Source: Macrostomum hystrix (taxonomy: Eukaryota; Platyhelminthes; Macrostomidae). Taken from it: a stretch of DNA of 64,000 nt. Location of the stretch: the NCBI GenBank assembly GCA_950097015.1, contig CATNEN010000039.1, positions 10,882,001 through 10,946,000 on the forward strand, given 5' to 3'. The notes under the pieces are model-generated. The model did no database searches and had not been told where the DNA came from. It worked only from the letters and a program-made list of their open reading frames with translations. Made by a program: the position numbers and the translations under genes. Below, in pieces: positions 24,501 through 34,511 of this stretch (its first letter is position 1; each line of letters begins with the position of its first letter).

Positions 24501-26784
24501 ATGATTACGTTTAGCAAATCAAGTAAGAGCGTATACGCAAAATGTTCCAGATCAAGCACATTCGATGGACCAGCTGGTACTCGATTGTGCCCTGCACTCT
24601 CAGCTCTGCGGGAATCTTGGCTACTCTGTTTGTCATGGTCACCTTTTTCAGGTAATGCAAAAGTATTTTTATAAATCTTATTCAATTATTTTCAGTTCAA
24701 TGATGGAAGAAGTTCCTGAATCCGAATCCGAAAAGAGGTCAGATAAATTTGCGTCGGAGCCGAGTTGATAGGACTCGGGAGCTTGTCTTACAATTCGCAG
24801 CTAAAAGGTCAGAATTGGCTCCTCGCTAGCTGCGGGTTGACAGCCCCTTCCGAATAAAACTATTTTTCTGTACGCATACTTTACGACGCTAGAAGGCATT
24901 GGGTAAAGTAACAAAGCCAACAAGTGCGCTTAATTCGAATATGCAGCAGGAGCTGTAGAAGGATCTGTGTCTATGAATACCAAATGCGTGGCCTAATGAA
25001 ATCTATTAGTTATTCAGTTATCTCGCCACAATACTACTGACAATGTTCAGTAGTGTCTGAGGGTTTGAACTTTCGATGGACAAAAATTAGGCAGGATGTA
25101 TTTGTGAGCTTAGGCAGGAACACGCTTATTCACAGGTTCAACGAGACGCCTGTAGTGAAAGCTTCTGGTAGGGAACTGAGCTACCTCGTGCTAGTCGGCT
25201 GCCTTCTGTGCTATCTGACCAGCTTTGCGCTGCTCGCCAGACCCAGCGCGGCGGTTTGCGCCCTGCAGCGCTGCAGCATCGGCCTCGGCTTCGCTGTTAT
25301 CTACGCGGCCCTTCTAACCAAGACTAACCGAATTGCTCGGATTTTTGAGGCCGCCGGCCGGTCCGCTCGACGGCCCAGCTTCATCTCGCCGCGCTCTCAG
25401 CTACTTATAGCGGCCGGCCTCATAAGTTTTCAGCTGCTTTCCAGCGCTCTGTGGCTTCTAGTCAGTCCACCAGCCACTCGGGTACTGCAGCCGCATAGGT
25501 ACAGTTAGGCGATTTCTTACTGTTTGTCTTAGTTGGTGCGGCAATATTTAAACCATTTAGCTCGCGCCCCATAGTACGAGTAGTGGCGCCCCTGGTAGTG
25601 GCGCCCCCCGTGGTAGTGGCGCCCCAGTAGTGGCGCCCCCAAATGGCGCTCCACCTGACAAAGATCCTGTCTACGCCACTGAGGTGTAATATATTTAATA
25701 GTAATCTGTAATTAATCTGTAATAAATAGCTAAGGCATAAGGCATAAGGCTTATAAGGCATATAAGGAAACTTCAGTGCAGACGTTTATACCATAGCGCA
25801 AGTGTGCAATGCTTGCTGTTCGAGTATTTGTACACACCAGAATCTGACAGAAATCAATGCAAATTGCACGATTGTGTCCTTGCTGGAAAATTTTGCACTT
25901 TTACTTAACTAGGGTATTGAAATTCCTTGTCCCACTGTCGGAGGTTTCTATAGCCACAAATCCGCCCGCTTGAAATACAGGCTGGTGGCAGTTCTGGCCT
26001 GTCGCGTTGAACGGCGGGCCTTCATGGCTTCACTGCTGTACAACGCGTGCCTAATAGTTGTGTGCACCTACTTTGCTGTGCGAACCCGTCGAATACCTGA
26101 GAACTTCAACGAGTCAAAATTCATCGGCTTCACAATGTACACCACCTGTGTCATCTGGCTGGCTTTTGTTCCGCTTTACTTTGGCACAGAGTCATCTTCT
26201 GAGGTTTGTTGCTTTTAGAACGCCTTTTGCTATTGGTGATCTACAAAAATCTTGTTTGTCATGCAGCGGCTTTTAGCTGACAGTTATGTCCGAATAATTC
26301 AATGCTAATTAACTAGCCAAGGCACACGATCAGACCTGGAAGAATAATAACGTATGTGCTCGTTTGACAATGTGTGCTACTGGGATTAAAAAATGAGAAT
26401 AATTGCCTCGTCACTATAGATTTACTTCCCAAATAATGCGTCAGTGAAGAACCAAAGAAATTTGCTTCACAAATCATTTCAAGAAAAAACAGATTCGAAA
26501 AATAATTAATACCCAATTACGAGCAATAATTTTTTAACTTTGACTCCCTGTCACGAAAATCGCAGATGCAGATCTGTACTCTGTGCGTCAGTGTTTCGCT
26601 GTCAGCCACCGTCGCTCTGGCCTGCCTGTTTGCGCCGAAGCTGTACATCATATTCTGCCAGCCGCAGAAGAATATTCGCAAGCTTACGGTGCACTCTAAT
26701 CACTATCGCAGGAATGCGTCCAGCAGTGGCAGCTTTGCCGTGCTACAAAGTGAGCTCAGCGCACGCCTGAGATTATATAAGTGA
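18526..26784 (+). CDS. GRM: Metabotropic glutamate receptor, group II-like (class C GPCR)
   Basis: Six exons, 18526-19957, 21698-22239, 24551-24651, 25136-25498, 25981-26203 and 26566-26784, all phase-consistent, give 959 aa. A signal peptide (LLITIVQLVHLLSC) precedes the Venus-flytrap domain: DINLGGLFPI, QRGIQRMEAM, ISYASTSDALSDKTRF, FARTVPPD, FNWTFVSTV, VVLFTR, SADGWG and FWEQNFNC. The YASTS, VLFTR and DGWG blocks and the lysine before QFVYDAVF match vertebrate mGluR2/3 more than mGluR1/5. The cysteine-rich linker follows (CSEDCRPGQ; CCWSCTDC; CEDCPAG). The seven-helix core spans exons 3-6: IRWTSWYSIVP (TM1), NETPVVKASGRELSYLV, LLTKTNRIARIF, FNESKFIGFTMYTTCVIWLAF and a TM7 ending FAPKLYIIF. 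The cytoplasmic tail is short (about 45 aa). It senses glutamate at the plasma membrane and signals through G proteins, probably Gi/o by its group II likeness. An insertion of about 30 aa in the cysteine-rich linker is unusual. Confidence 0.95.
20389..20521. mobile_element. Foldback MITE in mGluR intron 1
   Basis: The left arm ATTTTCATTGAGCAACGCTG, continuing GGATTCCC, at 20389-20416 is the reverse complement of the arm ending at 20520 (28 of 28 bases). The loop contains ACCATAGACATTCC. A degenerate third copy of the arm (GCTCAGCGTTGTTCAATGAGA) lies at about 20605-20626, next to another CATAGACA. Confidence 0.85.
21440..21605 (-). mobile_element. Degraded SINE family B-like fragment
   Basis: CTCTAACCACTGGGCTA at about 21574-21590 reads on the minus strand as a tRNA-like SINE head. 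It resembles the heads of the SINE B copies, but the body is too diverged for certainty. It lies in mGluR intron 1. Confidence 0.45.
22364..23090 (-). pseudogene. Degraded non-LTR retrotransposon fragment in mGluR intron 2
   Basis: The minus strand encodes LLSEALTDSAKLQLFQLLFN followed by TETWTLTG (about 22768-22680). This is the thumb-region pattern of LINE reverse transcriptases (LK..LFQ....ETWTLT). Upstream, near 23030-22950, a stretch reading VSIETLRVTRVATEVARVIN may be from the same element. Frames are broken and no catalytic YADD is present, so it is dead. Confidence 0.55.
23588..24177 (-). mobile_element. tRNA-derived SINE family A, full-length copy
   Basis: The minus-strand head at 24177 reads GGGGGCGAGTGGGTCAGCGG with a B-box-like TAGTTCGATTCTCCC. 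A GC-rich body of about 500 bp follows, ending TGCAAATAGATAGATAGATA (tail of GATA units). The 13-bp target-site duplication GGCTATGCATATC flanks it on both sides (about 23573-23585 and 24178-24190). It lies in mGluR intron 2. Other copies are at 30733-31286 and 51497-53224. Confidence 0.9.
25550..25686 (-). mobile_element. hAT-like MITE fragment with GTGGCGCCCC repeats
   Basis: Read on the minus strand it starts CAGTGGCGTAGACAGGATC, a typical hAT-MITE terminus, followed by repeated GGGGCGCCACTAC units. The opposite terminus is not recognisable. It lies in the mGluR intron between 25498 and 25981 and is related in style to the MITE at 29922-30197. Confidence 0.55.
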
Positions 26785-26825
26785 TTTTTACTACACTTAA
26801 GTTAATCAAACATTGCAATATATTG

Positions 26826-27013
26826 TTGGTCGACAGCTGATCGATTGACGTTTCCGACAGATTGGTGATTGAAGTTTCCGACATATTGTCGATTGATGTT
26901 TCCGTCATATTGTTGATTGATGTTTCCGACATATTCTTGATTGATGTTTCCGACATATTGTTCATTAACGTTTCCGACGGATTTTCGATTGATGTTTCTG
27001 ACAGCTGATCTTG
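26826..27013. repeat. 24-bp minisatellite just downstream of mGluR
   Basis: About eight imperfect copies of a unit like TTGATGTTTCCGACATATTG plus 4 bases lie within 250 bp after the receptor stop codon. On the minus strand the 24-bp period stays in frame as octapeptides (SETSI-NM type). No start context, domain or neighbour supports a gene, so I annotate it as a repeat. Confidence 0.9.
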
Positions 27014-27769
27014 TGACATTATTTTTTTTTTTTTAGTTTTACTATTTTATTGCTAGCGGCTCATGTCAAGTAATTACGCACTTTTGCACAATCCTTTTTA
27101 TCTGCTCCATCCGACCCTATTCCAGACCCGTCAGCTGAGACAGAGACATGTCACCAGCACATACAGCTGCACCGAAGGTACAGTCAAAGCTGCGAAGTGA
27201 CCCAGTGTTGCGATCTCCAGCACAATGCGGCTCCAGGGTCAAACCTGCGATTGGTGCAACCCCACCTTTCATTATCGATTGGTTGCAATTTTGTCGGCGG
27301 CCCAAAGATTCAACAGGAAGTACATGAGAACAAAGACAACAATCATTTTGATCGTCTTGATACGGGAGAAGGAGATCAGAAGCATATGGAAACAAACATT
27401 CAGTTAGCGCAGTCTATTCCTTTGACGTTAGTTGCAAATGTCGCTGATTGTGATTTGAGCAGTATCGGCAGCGACTTGGCCTACGAAGATGGATTTGTTT
27501 GAATGCATTGAGTATCAATGGTCGATTCAACCATGTTTTTCAAGCGTCATGACAGTGAAAATAATTTGTCGTAATTCTCTAGTAGCGAGTTCAATTGCTT
27601 GCTGACTAAGTTTCGTTAAAACAGGTCTGTACTGAATGCAAATCTAGTTTTTTCCTTGTAAAAGACAGCATTTTGAGCAATCAACTGCTTCAGCGATAGT
27701 GAAACCCATTGATACGCATTATTCGCTTGACAAAACGGACAACACGAAAGACAAAGTGCACGCAGACGG
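27014..27769. other. Gene-free stretch with one weak GPCR-like reading
   Basis: No complete gene is seen. On the minus strand near 27395-27285 a frame reads SRIKTIKMIVVFVLMYFLLN, which resembles loop 3/TM6 of a rhodopsin-like receptor. It ends in stops and has no partner exons that I could find. See the findings. Confidence 0.35.
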
Positions 27770-28345
27770 CTTTTTCTTTTATCCCCCACTTGTCCCGGTT
27801 AAATAAGTCTATGGTCTAGTGTTGAAGCATTTATTTGTCCGGGACGAAGAAAGATGTATCCCCCTTTTGCCCCGGGCGAGTGTCTATGTAACGCATGTTT
27901 TCATTTATTTCCCTAGGTAAATAAATCATTTATTTCCCGCTGCCCCGCGGGCTGATAAATTCGAGACAACAACCATAGACTAACAAAAACTAGCAAAAAA
28001 GTGTAGCACACAAAAGCTACACACACCGAACGGGGGATACATATCATATTCCCCACTCATTTAGCTGTCTAGGGCCAAAAGCACTTCGCCTCGGTCAATG
28101 ATCGAGACACCTCTTGCTTTTGCCCGCTAGACAACAAAATAAATGGGGAATATACCATTTATTCGTCCCGGACGAGGAAACGATTTATTTGGAACCGTTT
28201 CGATCAGAACCATAGACTGTTGAGCTATAGTTCTTTTTTTTCCACAAGACCGAGCCAAGTTGGGGAAAAATATTATCTCTCCCGTTTATTTATTTGTCTA
28301 TGGCCAGAACGACTTCAAAGTTCTCAGTCGTTCTGACGGCCACAG
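27770..28345. repeat. Cluster of foldback elements with GTCTATGG motifs
   Basis: Several imperfect palindromes are packed together. A clear one at about 28050-28154 has arms ATATTCCCCACTCATTTA / TAAATGGGGAATAT with GTCTAG and CAAAAGCA inside. Others carry TATCCCCC arms with GTCCCGG. Most include GTCTATGG or its complement CCATAGAC (27811, 27968, 28208, 28307). No coding sequence is seen. Confidence 0.7.
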
Positions 28346-28379
28346 ATCTATATATATAAAAGTGAAAACTCTGTCTGTC

Positions 28380-28411
<32 letters not shown>

Positions 28412-29139
28412 CAACCTTTTGTCTTTATAGACGCCGAAACCGCTCAACTAAATCGCACCAAACTTTGCACATACCTAAAACCACCTACGCTGAGTGCAAT
28501 AGGCTACTCAAATTCCCGAAAAATCATATCCTTCCTGCTCAAAAGTGCAAAAAACTGCTCAAAAACCGTCAAAAAATAACTCAATTCGACATATCGTCGC
28601 CCCACTTTGTCAGATTTTCTCCAAATTTGATCCACTTACACTTTACATGTTTTCCAACAATGCTGTCAATTTTGAACATCTCTACTCAATCCAGAGCAAA
28701 GCTGCATCATCTCAAAGTGAGTCACTTTTTGTTTTCCGAGGACAGCCACCCCAACTCCCCTCCGCCACTCTGCGGGCCAAATTTTATTACAGCCACCCCC
28801 TCCCTTCCCCGGGCGCCGAAGCCCCAGACTGTACATTGTATTTCAAGCCGTGAATGTACACAGCCCAAACCCCTAAACTGTCTACTGGCCCCCAAGCAGC
28901 ACTGAGACTGAGTGCGGTGAGTGCGGTGGCGTCCCAGTGTCTGTCTTTTGTCTTTATAGACGCCGAAACCGCTCAACCAAATCGCACCAAACTTTGCACA
29001 TACCTAAAACCACCTACGCTGAGTGCAATAGGCTACTCAAATTCCCGAAAAATCATTTCCTTCCTGCTCAAAAGTGCAAAAAACTGCTCAAAAATCGTCA
29101 AAAAAGCTCAAGGCAAAAGTTTACCCGAACCTGATGGTT

Positions 29140-29769
29140 CGATATGCTGACGTTGACTGGCTGTCAGAGAGGGCAATTCTGTGTCCTAGAAATGATGCCG
29201 CCAACGAAATTAACTACCAACTGCTTCAGGAGTTGCCAGGTGCAGTTTTCACCTACAAGTCAATTGATACAACGTTGACTGATGACACCGCTGTGGAGTA
29301 TCCTGTTGAGTTTCTGAACTCTCTAGATCCTCCTGGAACTCCATCGCACAACTTGCAGCTGAAAGTTGGGGCACCAATTATGCTCCTCCGCAACCTGAAT
29401 GCGCCAAGGCTGTGTAACGGCACCAGACTGATAGTCAGGCGGCTCTTCCCACACGTGATTGAGGCCACAATAATGACTGGATCTGGCAGAGGAGAGTCTG
29501 TGTTCGTTCCCCGGATTCCAATTATCCCCACGGACCTGCCATTTCAGTTCAAGCGACTGCAGTTCCCTGTGAGAGTGTGCTTTGCGATGACTATTAACAA
29601 GGCTCAGGGACAGTCGCTGAAGGTGGCTGGCATCAACCTGGAGACTCCTTGCTTCTCGCATGGGCAGCTTTATGTCGCCTGCTCCCGTGTTGGAACTCCA
29701 GCTGGCCTATTCATTTTCGCACCAAGGGGAAGAACGAAGAATGTGGTGTATCCCCAGGCCTTGAGGTGA
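29140..29769 (+). pseudogene. Helitron helicase, C-terminal fragment
   Basis: The frame covers about the last 210 aa of a Pif1-family Helitron helicase: ERAILCPRNDAANEIN, YPVEFLNSLDPPG, KVGAPIMLLRNLN, LCNGTRLIVRRLFPHVIEA, FAMTINKAQGQSLKVAG and YVACSRVG. The motif V/VI region (INKAQGQS; VACSRV) is intact, while the Walker A/B motifs and the Rep nuclease are absent. It fuses in frame to Helitron 5' non-coding sequence at about 29100, so the 5' part was lost by deletion. The stop is at 29767-29769. Confidence 0.92.
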
Positions 29770-29921
29770 CTCGCAAGCAATTAATAGAAAAGTAGTCACG
29801 AATTGACCTTGACCTGTCTAACTCTGAACTCTGAAACAGTTTAATTTTGTTTCTTTGACATTGTTATTGTTATGCCATGGCTATTTTCCTTATGTATACG
29901 CGTGTACATGCATACTGTATA

Positions 29922-30197
29922 CAGAGGCAGATTTAGGGGGGGGGCGGGGGGCAGTCGCCCCCCCCCAAAATTTTAATCATGGGAATAAGATGCCCCCACC
30001 AGGGGCGCCAGTCGCAGCACTGGCGCCCCTTTTCGGCCGCTGGCGCCCCTTTTTCAGCCGCTGGCTCCCGTTTTTCAGCCGCTGGCGCCCTTTCTTGGCT
30101 CCTGGCGCCCTTTTTCGGCTGCTGGCACCCCCTCTGTGATTCTCATGGCGCTCCCCTGACAGACCGCCCCAAAACAAAATTCCTGGATCTGCCACTG
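29922..30197. mobile_element. hAT-like MITE inside the Helitron
   Basis: Terminal inverted repeats CAGAGGCAGATTTAGG and CCTGGATCTGCCACTG are flanked by an exact 8-bp duplication, ACTGTATA (29914-29921 and 30198-30205). The interior has tandem units of about 21 bp (CTGGCGCCCTTTTTCGGC type). No transposase is present, so it was mobilised in trans. The 8-bp duplication fits hAT. Confidence 0.88.
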
Positions 30198-30732
30198 ACT
30201 GTATAGAGGAGTGGCTAAGAGACATGTTTCTAAAGAAGTAATCAAGAGGGGGCTGTTTGGACAAACTTTTCACTTATTTTTTACTTAAAACGCCCTTAAA
30301 CAAACTCTTCACTTTTCATTAATGCAGTAAATAAATAAATGGTGACCTTCACTATAAAGTTAATACAGAGACGTGAATTGCTTACTGCTTTGCTTTAAAT
30401 TTCTGCCCCAAAAACAACGGGCAAAAAAGCTAGTAAATGAATAAACGGGAGAGATTATATACTTATTAGCAGTTGTTTTAGCATTTTTTCTGACGTTTTA
30501 AACACTGCCTTGTGTCTCTTTAAATTTTGACTGATTTATTTAGACAATGTAAACTTACGTGAAATTTACCTTTTATTCATCGGCTTATCGTAAATTAAGG
30601 TATATTTTGTGGCATCGAAAGAGATCTAAGAGATAAGCTGCATAACTAAGGATTGAAAATTACGCTAAAGGTGACAAATCGACTGATTAGATGATCCGCT
30701 TTTGGGGTTCTGTTTATACGAACCTAGTATCT

Positions 30733-31286
30733 ATCTATTTGCAGGGGGCCCGGGGCACTTGTCGCACAAGCGACGGAGCGGCACGCCCCCAGACCGGCGA
30801 ACTAGGCGCTTAGCGCCCATCGCGCCGCCTCCCCTGAGCAGGTAGCACTCACAGCAGCACAGACCAGCCGGGTAGGGCAGGAGGCACCCAGAATAGGCTG
30901 CAGTGTCCCCCACCCCAGCCCCACAAGCACAGAGCAGACCAAGGAAGGCTGAAATGAAACCAGTCCTCAGGGGGGCCGGGTGATGAGTGTATACTTATCT
31001 AATCGCGCTGATGGAAATCCAGAAAGCGCGCGGCGGTGTACACCCGCCCCCAGCCACCCCCCGCAAGGCCAACGCACACAACTCACACAACGCAGAACAG
31101 GCACACAGAAAGGTAGGAGCGAAGCTATTATTTCAAGCTTTGATTGCACGAAATATGGTGCACCTCCGCCGGTCGCTACTGTCCAAACCCTCCAACAAGT
31201 CCCGAAATTAATCGTGACTTGAAGGGAGAATCGAACTAGCGTCCTTTGGAGTGCGAGGCAGCGACGTTAGCCGCTGACCCACTCGC
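30733..31286 (-). mobile_element. SINE family A, second copy
   Basis: It is about 90% or more alike by eye to the copy at 23588-24177: the same head (GGCGAGTGGGTCAGCGGCTA on the minus strand), GC-rich body and TAGATAG tail. The target-site duplication TACGAACCTAGTAT lies on both sides (30717-30730 and about 31290-31303). It is intergenic, between the Helitron and the SLC16-like gene. Confidence 0.9.
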
Positions 31287-31497
31287 CCACTACGAACCTA
31301 GTATTAATGACAAGTATTTTTTCTTGCTTGCAAGAGCTGCATATTAAAAGGATACCATAAGTTTTTTCATAGGATACAAACAGCTGGTTTAAATACGAGA
31401 AAGCGCTTTCGGAAGCCCATGTCAACAGGTCCGAAAAACACTTCATAAACAGATTTTGTGACAGAAGTTCCGCATGCAGCTTCGCCTAGCAGGAGCA

Positions 31498-33174
31498 TCA
31501 GTACCCTCCAGGCTCCCTGTCCTTCTCTGTCTGAGCCGAGGCAGGCTCGTGCGAGTGTCCGTGATGCCTGTCGGTTGAGTCCGAGCACTCCGACTGCAGC
31601 GCGGCGCCCCCGGCAGCCAGACTGTCGCAGTGGGCCAGGCGCTTCAACATCACAGTGATGGCGGCGAGAATACACAGAGAGATAATCGATAGGCCGCACT
31701 GGATTAGGAAGAAGCCAGAGAAGCTAAGCCGATCGATCACCAGACCCGACAGCAGCGGTGCTGTGAGCATACCCAGACCGGCTCCCATGCGACTCATTGG
31801 GAAGGCCACCGAGCCCTCTAGGTTCATGACCTCTTCCGCCGTGGCATAGACCATGGTGTTACCAGTGCCAATGGACAGGCCGGATATGAAGCCGAGCGCA
31901 TATTGAAGTCCCCGAACTTGGCGGGTAAAAAACCAGACGAATAGTGTCAGGGCTAGGGTGCCAGATCCAGTCAGGTAGACTAGGATGAGCTTGCCGCGAA
32001 TGTGATCACCGAACAGCATGCCTCCCACAAACATGAGTGACTCCCCGATTGTGTAGCACAGCTGCACCTTCGTTGCCTGCCTCTTGATTAGCACAGCCCA
32101 GTCAGAGTCGTCCGCAGTCGTAGTCTCATTTGTACCGGAGATGAATTGCGGCGATGCCTTAGCGATCGAATCGTACTCAAAGTCGTAGAGGTTCATGGCC
32201 AGGCTATACATCACCATGTTGTGCACTGTGCGCTGCAGAATCCACAGCACAATTGCCGGTCGCTCACGCATTTCCTTTATGGTGCAAAATCCTAATTTAC
32301 GACGCGGCTTCTCTTGCTGATGCTCCGGCTTCAATTGGTGATTGTTAGACGATGTAGCACCGTCATTCGTGGCACTGTCAGCAGCCGCCTGCTTGTCCAG
32401 GTCGTCGTAATCCATGCGTTTCGGCTCATAGACCACCCCGGCCAACAGCATCTCGATGAGAAACACAACGCCCATGTAGCGAAAGGCCATCCGCCAGCCG
32501 TCCTCTCGAATCCAGTAGGCATAGAGTGGACAGAAAATTATGGCGCCAAACGGACCGCCAGAGACCAAAGTGGTTGTGAGCACGTGGAAACGATGGTTTC
32601 TGTCGAAATACTCGCCAACGATCAGCGCCGAGGTGGTCATGGCCAGCGCGGAGCCGACGCCGTGAATGAAGGTGTGTGTTAGAAACAGCCAGCCTGGAGA
32701 CGGCACGTAGGAAGAGGCTAGGCAGCTGATGAAAATTAGCGTACCTGCAGAAATCGAGGCCAGTCCGTAGTGCCGGCCGTAAGTCAGCAGCGCTGTGGCC
32801 ACGAAGGGCATCAGGAAGAACCCGGTCGCTGCGTAGCTGTCGCCTGATGGTTTTTTATAAGAATACCAGAGTGAATTTAGCGCAAATTTGTAACTATCGG
32901 CTTGTCAATCCTTTTGTTAATACCCTAGGAAGTCAGTTCCCACGTCAGCAAAGCTAGTCTCACCGATCATGTTCAGCTCCAGTTTAGTGCTATTGAACTG
33001 TTCGTGCAGCTCGCCTAAAAATATTGAGAAACAGCGCCGCTTGCCGCCCACCAGGATGACGCTGGCCGCGGCGAAAAACAGGATGAAAATGTTTCGATGC
33101 CGGTAGAAGTTCGACTGGCACCATTGAAAGCATCCTCGTGCCTTATCGGCAGCTGCAGAGAGTCCCTGTTCCAT
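31498..33174 (-). CDS. Monocarboxylate transporter-like protein (SLC16 family, MFS)
   Basis: Two exons, 33174-32964 and 32843-31498, with a phase-1 intron (GTGAGA donor, CATCAG acceptor), give 518 aa. The N-terminus is cytosolic; TM1 follows (NIFILFFAAASVILVGG), then FSIFLGELHEQFNSTKLELN, matching the SLC16 FGVFL.EL..EF..S pattern. GEYFDRNHRFHVLTTTLVSG and GWRMAFRYMGVV match the family's YF.RRR.LA.G and GWR.AF blocks. A cytosolic loop of about 70 aa, rich in N, Q and K, separates the two six-helix halves. The C-tail is histidine/serine-rich and cytosolic. Proton-coupled monocarboxylate transport is the family norm, but the substrate is unknown because the usual TM1 motif [D/E]G[G/S][W/F][G/A]W is not evident. 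The start is the first true ATG; the frame continues 7 codons upstream from a GTG. Confidence 0.8.
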
Positions 33175-34511
33175 ATCTGCTTCAGCGTGTGTCACTGTTT
33201 AGCGTCCGGGTTTTAGCGCTCGAGTTTCTCTCCGCTGAATTTTAAGCTAAAATGCGAGCCTCATCCCACAGGAATTGGCTCGTTGCGATTTCGATCTAAA
33301 TACATTGGACGGCCCCTGCCACCGAGCAACTGGCCAGAGTAACGACCGGAAATGGGACGCATCCCCTACTCTCGCAACTCCCTCTTCCTGATCCTCTGCC
33401 TTCATTTAGTGATGCGAATGAATAGGATAGGCCCTCTCACTTAGCAAACCAGTCCTCAATATCACATTCGACTGTCCACTCCCGAATGCCGCGCCAGCCC
33501 AAGGAACCAACCGGTCCATACTGGCTTCCGCTTTCCCATTTTGAAGTCAGCTTTCACATTATTCGCCATTTTCTGAGCGTACGAGTTTTCTGCGCGCGTA
33601 TTTTCTGCGTGTAGAAACTACGAGTATTTAAGTCATCTCGTCAATGTGATATTAAGTTGATCTGCAACTCAGCAACCAGTCTACAGTCGACCCGCAACCA
33701 GAAAGACGGCAGTTGTGATCTTGTTGCTGTGGTCTTCTAGCTTCCCTGAGCACACACAGAAACACGGATAAGTTTCGCAGGCACACACTAAAAAGATGTG
33801 TACATCTGCCTTGACTTTCTCATCGGCAGACAGTGTGCATTGTGCCTTGGAGGTTGGCCCTTATTGGTGCCATTGACTAGGATCTTAAATCCTGAATTAT
33901 TGAATTCCCAATAGTTAACTTTGCTTAGTGAATGAAGGATGCTCGTTTGTTCTCAAGCCTCCAATGGGTCGAATGAAGTTTTTGAATGGGAGGTAGGATG
34001 GAGCATTCGATTTCAAACTCCGGAACTTGACAGTTTAACCAAAAATTGTCCAGACATGAGGCAGCGGAAATGAAATGACAGAAACAGCTGAATCTGACAC
34101 TTAAAGGTTAACTGTGTAGTTAAAATTGTATTCCCGTTTCATAGCTTTGGCATTTCCAAACCCATGGAACTCAAATATTTTTGGCCATAAAAATCGCCAA
34201 AAATGGTTCACGCAGTTAAAAAATACAATTCTTAATATCACCAATGTGATACCAATGCGATGATGCCAATGTCACACAAATCCTATGTTACCAATGCGAT
34301 GATACCCATGCGATACCAATGTGACATAAATCCACTGCTGCCAATGGGACACTAGGCGTTGGTATAATTTTACAGACTAAAATCAAACGAAGTTGAAGTA
34401 ACTATCGAAACTAACTGCACACATTCAACGTGTTATTTATATGCTTTTAAGCTATAATTCATGGCATTATATTAATATTCGGACAATGTTTTGACAGTTT
34501 ATGCGAATGAC
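33175..34511. other. Intergenic region with a SINE C fragment and an imperfect CCAATGxGA repeat
   Basis: At 33694-33870 lies the 3' half of a SINE C copy (ACATCTGCCTTGACTTTCTC; GTGCCTTGGAGGTTGGCCC). At about 34235-34345 there is an irregular tandem repeat built on ACCAATGCGATGAT / ACCAATGTGACA. No gene is supported. Confidence 0.65.

Larger units (their letters stand above)
28347..30433 (+). mobile_element. Helitron, truncated and composite
   Basis: The 5' end TCTATATATATAAAAGTGAA is a common animal Helitron start. The 3' end is CTAG at 30430-30433, preceded by the hairpin TGCCC-CAAAAACAAC-GGGCA. The insertion lies between host A (28346) and T (30434), as Helitrons do. Removing the element restores the two arms of a palindromic foldback, which fixes both ends. 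A block of about 160 bp after the 5' end (28421-28578) recurs at 28947-29107. The only protein piece is the helicase end at 29140-29769; Rep and the helicase N-terminus are missing, so it is non-autonomous. Confidence 0.9.

Noticed and set aside
26756-27019. 87-aa minus-strand ORF of SETSI repeats
   Set aside because: A 24-bp minisatellite read in frame; no domain, start context or splice partner.
28387-28905. 172-aa plus-strand ORF starting with MCVCVCVCV
   Set aside because: It is Helitron non-coding sequence read from a GT microsatellite; the duplicated block gives the same peptide out of context.
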